A stretch of 64,000 nucleotides of DNA, from the NCBI GenBank assembly GCA_948474755.1, contig CAOLHI010001654.1:777356-841355 (forward strand), given 5' to 3'. The notes beneath the pieces were generated by a model. That model did not search any database, was not told the origin of the DNA, and saw only the letters and a program-made list of their open reading frames with translations. This stretch comes from Ctenosaura bakeri (Eukaryota > Chordata > Lepidosauria > Squamata > Iguanidae). The first letter of the stretch is position 1, and every line of letters starts with the position of its first letter. Of the stretch, positions 55,665-64,000 are shown in pieces. The translations under genes and the position numbers were made by a program.

Positions 55665-55771
55665 TGTTATGGGTATGGATAAGGCCTTGGATGCAGTCAC
55701 ACATTCTTCCAGGAAACCCCATGATAAGTTCACCTTAGAGTCACCATAAGCTGGGGATGACTTGAAAGCAT

Positions 55772-55811
<40 letters not shown>

Positions 55812-55812
55812 C
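55665..55812 (+). mobile_element. Sauria-type SINE tail, copy 4, with (CAA)n
   Basis: CCCCATGATAAGTTCACCTT, AGTCACCATAAG and GACTTGAAAGCATACAACAA are the BovB-like tail, followed by about 13 CAA units (55773-55812). The head is worn. Confidence 0.7.
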
Positions 55813-56535
55813 TTTAACTCCCTTCAGAAAGATGGTCCGTATAAATCCAGTAGTTCTCCCTTAAAAGTTTGAGTTATTCTGTGACCTTGGTAAGGCAGTT
55901 TTTGTACACACAAGGTCAGCACACTACTTGTATTCACACATTGCTGTTTTATTCCAGACATCCACTAAAGGTGCAAATGTAATGCAAACTGTCATTTCAG
56001 TGAGATAAAGTTTTTCTTCTCATGGCAGTATGCATCAGCCCCTGAGGGTTTGAAAACTGACTTTAGAGCTCTTTGTGTGAAGTACTTTCTATTTCACTTT
56101 AACAGGCAAAATGTAATGTCAAAGTAAATTGCTTTATAATTGATATTATGTGTTAAGAAAATCAAGTGTGGAATGAACAAAAAAAAATCTAATTGATTTA
56201 CTTGTCCATTTTTTGAAAGAAATCTGCAGGTAAAGTGACATAAACCTGTAATTTTTTGTATATTTTTCCTTTTAAGGATGAGACATTTAGGTATTTTTTC
56301 TCTCTATCTTATCATGGTATATCTCACTTCTGTTAAGTGTGGAGGGGGGAAGCAAAATATGAGCACTGAGGAATTAAGATTGGCTGTTATCTAAATGCTT
56401 TGTTTCTTGCAAATTTTGGTACTGAATATCATATTAAGAGATATTTGTATCATTTTATGTTATGAAACAAATTAAAAATGTTGAAAGTTTTAGGATTGGT
56501 TAGGAGCCTGCATTTTGCCCAGCCATTAATACATT

Positions 56536-56640
56536 AGGTGTCTTGGACACCCAGCATACACTCTTAGCCCCTGAAATTCCATGATAAGTTTGCCTTTAAG
56601 TCACCATAAATCAGAAACGACTTGAAGGCATACAACAAAA
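56536..56640 (+). mobile_element. Sauria-type SINE tail, copy 5
   Basis: CCATGATAAGTTTGCCTTTA, AGTCACCATAAATCAGAAAC and GACTTGAAGGCATACAAC match the other SINE tails. The copy is 5'-truncated and abuts the BovB fragment. Confidence 0.65.
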
Positions 56641-57165
56641 AACCATCTATGGTCATTATTTTTGTTTTCCTAATGTCCAACTGTAAGCCTACTTTTGCAC
56701 TTTCTTCCTTGACTTTCTTCACTAATCATTCCAGATCTTCACTATTTTCTGCTAAGAGTATGATTTCATTTGCGTACCTTACATTGTTACTGTTCCATCC
56801 TCCAGTTTACACACCTCCTTCCTCTGACTCTAATCTCACTTTACTTATTTGTTCAGTACAAGTTAAACAGATAGGATGATAAAATGCAGCCTTGCCTAAC
56901 CCCCTTGTCTATTGGAAACCATTCCTTTTCTCCATATCCTGTCCTGACAGTAGCCTCTTGTCCTGCATACAGGTTATGCATCAGGACAATCAAATCATGT
57001 GGCGCACCCATTTTGTTAATCCATAGTTTCTCAAGATCTACACAATCAAAGGCTTTGCTATAAAGAACAGGCTGTTTTTCTTCTGAAATTCTTTGGTGTG
57101 AGCCATTATCCAACTTGTTTGCAACATGATTCTTAGAACCTCTTCCCTTCTTCAATCCAGTTTTG
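56641..57165 (-). pseudogene. BovB (RTE) LINE reverse transcriptase, 3' part
   Basis: The minus strand encodes FDCVDLEKLW, NLYAGQEATVRTGYGEKEWF and GVRQGCILSSYLFNLY, hallmark BovB RT motifs. Further on, YANE stands in place of the catalytic YADD, followed by KKVKEESAKVGLQLDIRKTK. BovB supplies the enzymes for Sauria SINEs. This copy is dead: the catalytic motif is lost, stops are present and a CR1-type insert splits it at 57166. Confidence 0.8.
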
Positions 57166-58123
57166 TCATGGAAATCATGTGCTATGAGGAGAGGCTGAGG
57201 GAGCAGGATATGTTTAACCCGGAGAAAGAAGGTTACGAGGTGACATGATAGCTATGTTTAAATATTTGAAGGAATGTCATACGGAAGATGGTGCAAGCTT
57301 CTTCTCTGCTGCTTCAGAGACTAGGAAATGGAACAAGGGCTTCAAGCTTCATGAAAAGAGATCCCATACAACATTTTTGCCAGCATATAAGATGCACCCC
57401 ATTTTTAAATGTTACTTTTTTGGGGGGAAATAGTTTTTTAAAAAATAGCATGACTTCTCCCATCCCCCTTCCCTTCTGTTTGGCAGGGGAAGGGAAAGGA
57501 GGGGCTCTGGAGGGGCAAAAAGAAAGCTGTGCAAACTTTCTTTTCTTCCCTCCAGAGCTTCCTCCTTTCCCTTCCCATACTAAAACGGAATGGAAAGTGG
57601 TGTGGGGAAAGCCTTGCACGAGGATTTCTTTCCCTCTCCAGAGCTCCCCCCACCTTTCCAATTCATTTTGCCCCAGTGCTGATAACTCACACTGAGGCAA
57701 AATGGAAGGGGAAGGAGAGGTGGGGGAAGCCTTGCAGAAGCACTCCTTTAGCCCCCTAGAGCTCTCTCTAGAGCTCCCTCCTCAGCACTGAAAACTTGCG
57801 CATTGTCAAAATGCATAGGAAAGGGGTTGGTATTTTCTGGTGTAGAAGATGCATCAATGTTTAAGAGGCACTCCATTTTTTAATGTTATTTTTCACGGGG
57901 GAAAAGTGTGTTTTCTATGCTGGCAAATACAGTAAACTTTATGAAGAACTTCCTGACAGTAAGATCAGTTCAACTGTGGAATAACTGCCTCAGTGTGTGG
58001 TGGAGTCTCCTTCTTTGGAGGTGGCCATCTGTCAGTGATGCTTTGGTGGTGTATTCCTTCAGTGCATAAGGTTGGACTCAATGGTCCTTATGGTCTCTTC
58101 CAACAGTACGATTCTGTTATTCT
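57166..58123 (+). mobile_element. CR1-type LINE 3' end inserted in BovB
   Basis: The sequence encodes CYEERLREQDMF and IAMFKYLKECHTEDGASFFS, ASETRKWNKGFKLHEKR, then a 3'UTR with GAACTTCCTGACAGTAAGAT, GTGTGGTGGAGTCTCCTTCT and TGGTCTCTTCCAACAGTACG. This is a widespread CR1-type 3' terminus, also seen on the minus strand at 54040. It is interrupted by a MITE at 57376-57927. Confidence 0.75.
57376..57927. mobile_element. MITE with C-rich cargo inside the CR1 copy
   Basis: TTTGCCAGCATA and TATGCTGGCAAA are perfect 12-bp inverted ends. CR1 sequence resumes on both sides. The flanks ACAACATT and GTAAACTT are a possible worn 8-bp duplication. The interior has tandem CCTTCCC / GAGCTCCC-rich units and subterminal repeats (AAGATGCACC... 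/ GAAGATGCATC). Confidence 0.6.
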
Positions 58124-58850
58124 AATTGGCATTTCTTGCTTCATATATGGTAAAAGTCTTTGTTGCAGAACTTTGAGTATCACTTTGCTGGCATGAGGAA
58201 TTAATGCAGTGGTCCTATGGTTACTGCAATCCCTGGTGTCTCTTTTCTTATGGACTGGAATGTAGTTTGAGTATTTCTAATCTGTGAACCATTCTTCTGT
58301 TTTCCATATTTGTTGACAGATTTTAGTTAGAACTAGAGTACATTCTGTCTTTGTAGCCTGAAGCAACCTTATTGATATACCATCTGGTTCTGGTGATTTA
58401 TTTCTTCATGAACTTTGAGTGCAGCATCCACTTCACTTTCTAAAATTTTAGGTTTGTCTTCAAATGGTTCTTCCTTGAATGAATCTGTCATCCTTTCATC
58501 TCTTCAGTGCATTGTCTCCATCATCTTTTTGTTTGTACTTGGTCACGTAATGTGTTCCCCTGTTGGTCACATAGCATTTCCATTCTTAGTTTAAATTTCT
58601 CTTTGAATTCTAGTATCTAGGTCTCTTGTTCTTTTTTTGTTGTCATCTTCTGTTTCTCTGCATTGATTATTACACTCATTCTTCTTGTACTTGCACACAA
58701 GTCTCTCAACAGTTGCATTCAGGGTTCTGACTCTATTTCTGTCACCTTTTGCTTTTGCTTCTTGTCTGTCCTTAACTGTTTGAAGAGTTTCATCTGTCAT
58801 TCATTGAGACTTCTTTTTCTATTTGGCTGCAGATACAGTAACTTGTGTTG
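58124..58850 (-). pseudogene. BovB (RTE) LINE, upstream RT part
   Basis: The minus strand encodes TDETLQTVKDRQEAKAKGDR and CRETEDDNKKRTRDL, which match the BovB segment between endonuclease and RT. Towards 58124 it continues into the RT fingers. Together with 56641-57165 it forms one BovB copy split by CR1. Confidence 0.7.
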
Positions 58851-59510
58851 ATCCAGCCTAGGTTACACACATCTGTTCCAGAAAGGCATCATCCAAGTCC
58901 TCAGCTTGGCTTGTAGTAGATCCCCACAATGACATTGCTATTGTTTCTCTTCTTCTTAATTTTTACCCAGATGTTCTCAACCTATCTTCCAGGATTTAAG
59001 TCACATTTAAGTGTAAATGTCCTTGACATATAGTGCTGCTGCTGCTGCTGCTCCTCCTCCTCTTCCTCTTTTCATGTTTCATCTATTTCTCTGAAATACC
59101 TTCTACCCCTCTATTTCTACCTTCTACCGCTCTATTTCTACATTCCAATCATGAGATTCATCCCACCAGGTTTCAGTTATGCCTGTTGTATGATATTTGC
59201 TTTGCTGTCCTATGAGTTCAAGTTCATCTTGTTTATTTCCTGTGCTCTGTGCATTAATGTAGAGATACCTCAGACCATGGATCATTTCCCCTAGCTTTCT
59301 TATTTAAGATCTTTTCCCTCTCACTGTTGGGTTTTTGCACAATTTGCTCAATTCTTCCCATAACATTTGAGGTATTATCTCAAGCACTTTATGATCTCCT
59401 GCCCTGAAGAATACTGTTTCCCACACTCATAACTCAATTCAAATTCCTCCTGATCAAAAATGTTCTTGCCAACTGCTCTGAGATGCAACCCATCACTTTC
59501 TAGAAGTCCA
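58851..59510. other. Unassigned, probably repeat-derived
   Basis: Contains a CTGCTG/CTCCTC microsatellite near 59033-59070 and TTCTACC duplications near 59095-59145. No confident family. Confidence 0.4.
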
Positions 59511-60084
59511 TCTTTATGAAATCACAGACTTTGGTGCAAGAAGCCAAACCATTCCTGGCAGCACCATCTGTGGAACCAGTTCACCTCCACTGTTTTTCTC
59601 TCCCGTCCTGAGCCATGGCTTTCTCTTGGTCCTGCTACTGTCTCAGGCTCGTCTGGTGAGGACACAGGAGAAAGCCTTCTCAGTGGCTGCTCCCACCCTC
59701 TGGAACTCCATTCCTTGGAAAGCTAGGTTGGCTCCCTCCTTGCTCTCCTTTTGCCAACAGGCAAAAATATTCTTATTTAAGCGAGTGAAGTAGGAAGATG
59801 GTGTTGGAGGCAGCAGCAGCATTGCCTGAGTCTCTATAGTTTTGAGTTGTATTTATCTCATGCTAGCTTAATTTGTTGCTAGTTTAGAAATTTTTTTAAG
59901 CAAGTCTTTTAATACTTAAGCAGCTGGACTTTTAATTTATCAAAAATGTTTTTAAAAAATGTATAGGTATTTATAATTGTATATGTTTTTCTAATGTTTT
60001 TAATTTTTTTGGAAGCTGCCTTGGGTTCCATTCTGAGAGAAAGATGGCATATAAAATGTATAAATAAATAAATAAATAAATAAA
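59511..60084 (+). mobile_element. L2/CR1-like LINE 3' end with (AATA)n tail
   Basis: One frame encodes EKAFSVAAPTLWNSIPWKAR and LAPSLLSF near 59668-59755, the C-terminal FSVAAPxLWNSLP motif of L2/CR1-like LINEs. The 3'UTR includes GGAAGCTGCCTTGGGTTCC and ends in about six AAAT units (60056-60084). Confidence 0.7.
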
Positions 60085-60307
60085 GACATTAAACCTCATG
60101 ATAGATCTTGTGAGGCCAACAAAACACTGTTTCTATTCCCATCAGCAGGAAGTCCCCTACCTTCACCGTGACACTTCTCCTTTGGGGATTGGCAGGGGCC
60201 AATTCATATGCTGAAACTTCCAAGGTCCCCTGCACATTCTCTGAGGACTAACAACATTGTTTTCATTCCTGTCCCCCATTCACACTGATAAGGAAGAAAG
60301 CTTTGAA

Positions 60308-60859
60308 TCAATTCTGTAGCTCCAAACTAACAGAAAGATCCTTGGTCCATATACTTCTATGTGCCACATTCCTCCAAATGTCTACCTTCTGTGTTTGGGA
60401 ACTGACCTCCTTCTCAGAGGCATCCCTTGTGTGTTCCTCATTCAATACAGTCTGCTCTGCTTTGTCCAAGAAAACCTCATGGTCCCTAACATACTGAAGA
60501 GCAGGTACACTGGCCTTAAATTGATGGACCTTCTCTTCCGACAGGACAACAAGCTTACACCTGCTGCATGTGTAGCTACCCATATCCTCCAGCAAGGACA
60601 CAAATATACCATTGCTGTTGCAGGTGACTGCAGCAGCTCTGTCAGCATCCATATTCAGTAGTCCTAAGTAGGCACTGAAACAGAACTCTGCCCCCCACTC
60701 TAAATGCCCATGCAAAATTCTCATTGATCTTGTTGCCCGTTGACTGGGGCTACATTTATAAAGAGAGCCTGTGGCTGCTAGCTCCTGCCCCAACCAAGTC
60801 TTTGACTCAGTTCCTCTGGGCCTACACAAAATAGAACAATAGAGCCCTAATGAGCACAC
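60308..60859 (-). pseudogene. Possible LINE ORF1-like zinc-finger/coiled-coil fragment
   Basis: This 183-residue minus-strand ORF includes YTCSRCKLVVLSEEKVHQFK, followed by a leucine/valine heptad stretch (VPALQYVRDHEVFLDKAEQT). A CX2C knuckle followed by a coiled coil occurs in ORF1 of several vertebrate LINEs. It could also be chance. No host gene resemblance found. Confidence 0.35.
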
Positions 60860-62242
60860 AAGTAAGCCTGCCTCAGATCATACAATCAACCTAAATGTAA
60901 CAGACACTAGCTCACCAAAACACAACAGAACAATAGATCCCTAATGAGCACACAAGCAAGCAAGCAAGCCTCCTCCCAGCTCCACAAACAAGCAGCCTTA
61001 ACCCAACAAACTCTCTGGGGCTGGGGAGGTTCAACCCAACAGACATAAGCTCACCTTATGCTGTCATTGCCACCAGACAAAATGCCTGTTGGCCTTGCTG
61101 CCTCTTAGCCAAGCTCCTGTTCACCACCAAAGCTGATTTGACATCACATACCAAAAATAACAGAAATTCATTATGAAATAGGCAATAACCACAATTAATC
61201 TTAAATACCAATACATTTAAGTGAGAATCCATTTGAAAGTAATCAAATTTAAAACTGATTATATTTCTAGCCAAAACTGAAAGTCAGTATGAAGAAGCAG
61301 GTTTGGAAACTGAAAATTAAATTAGGACTGTTACAAACTGTAAAAAAAGAAGAAGAAGAAGATCTATATACCATATAATTCCAAAATCTCAGAGACTCGC
61401 CGTGAGTGTGAGGGTTATCCCTTCTCATGCAGATGTTGGTACAAGGCCCTCTCTCTCATCCTGTTTCTCCTTCTCTGCCGCCCTCAGTTGTCCTGGCTGC
61501 ATTAGTCTTAGCCCTTCTTCCTTATCCCTCTCTATATGTATGTATGCATATATGTATTTCATAAAATATTTATATCCCACACTTTACTCAGGCAGCTTAC
61601 AATAAAATCCATTTAAACCATTGAACACAACAATAATTTAAAAATATTTAAAATATATGCTAGAATCCTGTAGTACTTAGGTAAGTAGCAGAAGTGCTAA
61701 GAAATCCTGCTATTGAATTGTGAAGATGTGTATTGGGACACCAGCAAGAGTGCCTAATGCACACTTTGATGGCTCTTCTACGTAGCAGTATAACAGTAGC
61801 CCTCTATTGAATGTGGATGTTATGAAACTGCACAGTTCTAATTCCTGCCTACCTAAGTCCACTTACAGAGATGCAATTGTAATACAGGATTTCAGTCTTA
61901 TTAAATAGTTTATCAATTTAAAAACCAGACATTTTAAAACCATTTTAAATTGTGTTGCCATAAGACATGTGCAGTTTGATTAAAATCAATTAGGCCTTGA
62001 GGCTTTAGGGAAATCCTCAGCTGGGGTGCCACTGCAGAGAACGCCTTTCTATCATACACTTCCTCTTTGGGCTTCCACTTCTCCCAGCTATACTCATTAT
62101 CTACTTCTTCCCCCTATCTCTCCAAATTTTTCTCCTCTGCCTTCCCCCAGTCCCTTCAAACCATTATTGGAGTATGTTAGAGTCTTAGCATTTTAAAACT
62201 ATGTTATTAAATTAAAAACTGCTGGCTTCTGAATAGATACCT
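60860..62242. other. Intergenic, repeat-derived
   Basis: A segment with AATAGAGCCCTAATGAGCACACAAG near 60838 is repeated with variation near 60932. Around 61555-61610, ATATTTATATCCCACACTTTACTC...GCAGCTTACAATAAAAT looks like a minus-strand LINE 3' end. No exon seen. Confidence 0.4.
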
Positions 62243-62456
62243 ATAGCAATAGCATGCGTATTTCTATACTGCTTATCAGCTAAGTGCTCTCTAAGCAGTT
62301 TACAATGTGATGTGTTAGCTAATTGCTCCCAACAAGCTGGGTACTCATTTTACTGACCTGCAGAAGGATGGAAGGCTGAGTCAACCTGGAGCCCGGCAGG
62401 ATCGAACTCACAACTTTGTGGCTGCAGTATCAGCATTTAACCACTGTGCCACCAGG
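62243..62456. repeat. Dispersed repeat family A, copy 3
   Basis: Closely matches 27354-27538: TATTTCTATACTGCTTATCA, CTCTCTAAGCAGTTTACAAT, CAGAAGGATGGAAGGCTGAG and CCACTGTGCCACCAGGG. Confidence 0.78.
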
Positions 62457-64000
62457 GATGGGAATGCCATGATGGTGATCATCCCCACCAGCAGGTTCTC
62501 CCCAAATATTTGGTTATTCTTATCAGTTTGAAGGCAATGATGATTGATACAATGATGGTGATGCATTTGGGGATGAGGGAAGATTCCACAATCTAATTGT
62601 AAGAAAGGACAGAAAAAAAGAAAAGATAGAATAAAAAGTGACCTCTGATAGATGCTAGTTAATAAAAGCAATCCATTAAAATTAGTATGTGAAAAATGTC
62701 ATTTTGCCTAGAAAAGCTTCTTTGCTTAGACTACAACTTCCATGCTTCCTCCAAAGCAGTGCTTGTAAAAGTTTTCAAAGCACCCATGTTTTTTTTTTCT
62801 ATTTAAAGCTGAGATTGGGGAACATAATTTCAGGCCAGAAAAATATTTCCCTGTTTGTTAGAGTTTGTGTTTTACTTTACTGAGCAACTTTGGTTGATGC
62901 TTAATATATGATTCTTAATGACACCACTGGGCCCTTCCCCTGTGACATCCCTCTGGGGCTATCTTCTTGTGTCTTTAAAATGTGATGGTCTTCAATGATC
63001 CAGACACAGCAACCCTAAACATTAAAAACTTCCAAAATGTTATGATTTATCAAGAGGAAGAAGAGAAATGCAACTGCATACATTTACATGCAAAACCAAA
63101 GTTTTAAGACAATGACAGGACTTGAAGTCTCTACATAAAACCTCTGAGATCTGCTGGTCATCTAAGTTCTTTTAATTTCTCCTTTGACTTTCTAAAACCT
63201 ACAAATTGTGCCAGCCTAAATTCTCTCTTTTTCCTCTATTGTAAACAGGTAAGAAAAAAACTGCATTTGCACTATACAAAAGTGAAGTTTATTCTTTTTT
63301 TTTGTTTGAACCAAAATATGGCAGGAGTGCTATTATTTTTCAAATCCAACTACCAACAGTGCATAATCATCACTTTGTTTAGCTGAGAGAAAAAAAATAA
63401 GTTCATAGTTTTGAATTATAAATCACCTTGTTAATGTACTATGCACTTTGAAAATCTAACTTGCATGTATTCACTGTAGTTGCAGGTATGTTTCTGTGTG
63501 TTCTTTTAACTTCATTCATGATGCAGTTCCATTGGCAAGATTACATACTCCAAAAAGATTGCTGAACATTATCACATATCTTGTGGGGATTTGGGCTTTA
63601 AGAAACCTGTGAAAGAATCCTACAGCTTGATGGCCCTTAGTTCAGAAGTGATGGGTGGATTATTCCCCAAGCAATTCTTCTTTTTCACACTATTGAAGTA
63701 AATTGATTGTAACATTTCTAGTGCATTTAGCTATTCTGTGGAGATTTAAAGCATCTGGATCGAAATGCTAAAATGTGTGGCATGCACTGTGGAGCCATAG
63801 AGCTGAATGAGACTAAAGGCAACAGGTGTGACAACAACAGTCCCCTTTACCACCTCCACTACAAAGCAAAAGCTGTGACTAGACTTAAAAAAAGAAGTTT
63901 GTACATAGGCAAATCAGATATCATATATATATGTATGTGCACACATGTATGCTACAGACTAGGACTGAGAGTATAGTTGAGGTGCTATTAACACTTTCCT
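62457..64000. other. Intergenic stretch, no gene recognised
   Basis: AT-rich sequence with only short chance ORFs on either strand. Confidence 0.5.

Overview
The window looks like nuclear DNA of a squamate reptile, probably a lizard. It is AT-rich, has one recognisable host gene with spliced exons, and carries dense layers of L1, CR1/L2-like and BovB LINEs, Sauria-type SINEs with BovB-like tails, Penelope-like remnants, hAT, PIF and Tc1/mariner-like MITEs, and Tf1/sushi-type LTR retrotransposons. I cannot name the species.

Host gene (about 1-24.8 kb, + strand): five exons at 13757-13872, 16524-16613, 17183-17355, 19067-19130 and 21199 onward encode the C-terminus of CD2AP, the SH3 adaptor. 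They cover the linker and the C-terminal coiled coil, ending at a TGA at 21238-21240. A 3'UTR of about 3.5 kb probably ends after an AATAAA at 24749. Earlier exons are not recognised here. Everything upstream of 13757 is read as CD2AP intron.

Inside that intron, at 7321-12547, lies a full-length sushi-type element. It has two 306-bp LTRs that look identical, a 5-bp GATAG target duplication, a gag-protease ORF, and a pol broken by several frameshifts. The 13 bases just after its 5' LTR are the exact complement of a 13-base stretch in the LTR, placed where transcription should start. This is the layout of self-primed reverse transcription.

From 25 to 43.7 kb I see no host exon. The region holds SINEs, MITEs, a Penelope-like palindrome with two head-to-head hammerhead ribozyme motifs (33482-33699), and a gammaretrovirus-like pol relic on the minus strand (37.9-39.6 kb) split by a very GC-rich MITE. 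It also holds a retroviral-type LTR (ending 40857) and a LINE fragment flanked by a 15-bp target duplication (42395-43030).

From 43769 to 53152 there is an older sushi-type element with CACAG target duplications. Its 5' LTR was hit by an 825-bp retroviral-type solo LTR. Its pol was hit by a 4.8-kb L1, and about 0.5 kb of the reverse transcriptase is missing at that point. It has its own, different self-priming pair (14 bases), which strongly supports the mechanism.

From 53.2 to 64 kb there are LINE fragments, including BovB on the minus strand interrupted by a CR1-type 3' end that itself holds a MITE, plus SINEs and simple repeats. No tRNA, rRNA or CRISPR was found. Functional host content is limited to the CD2AP 3' end; the rest is a record of nested transposition.
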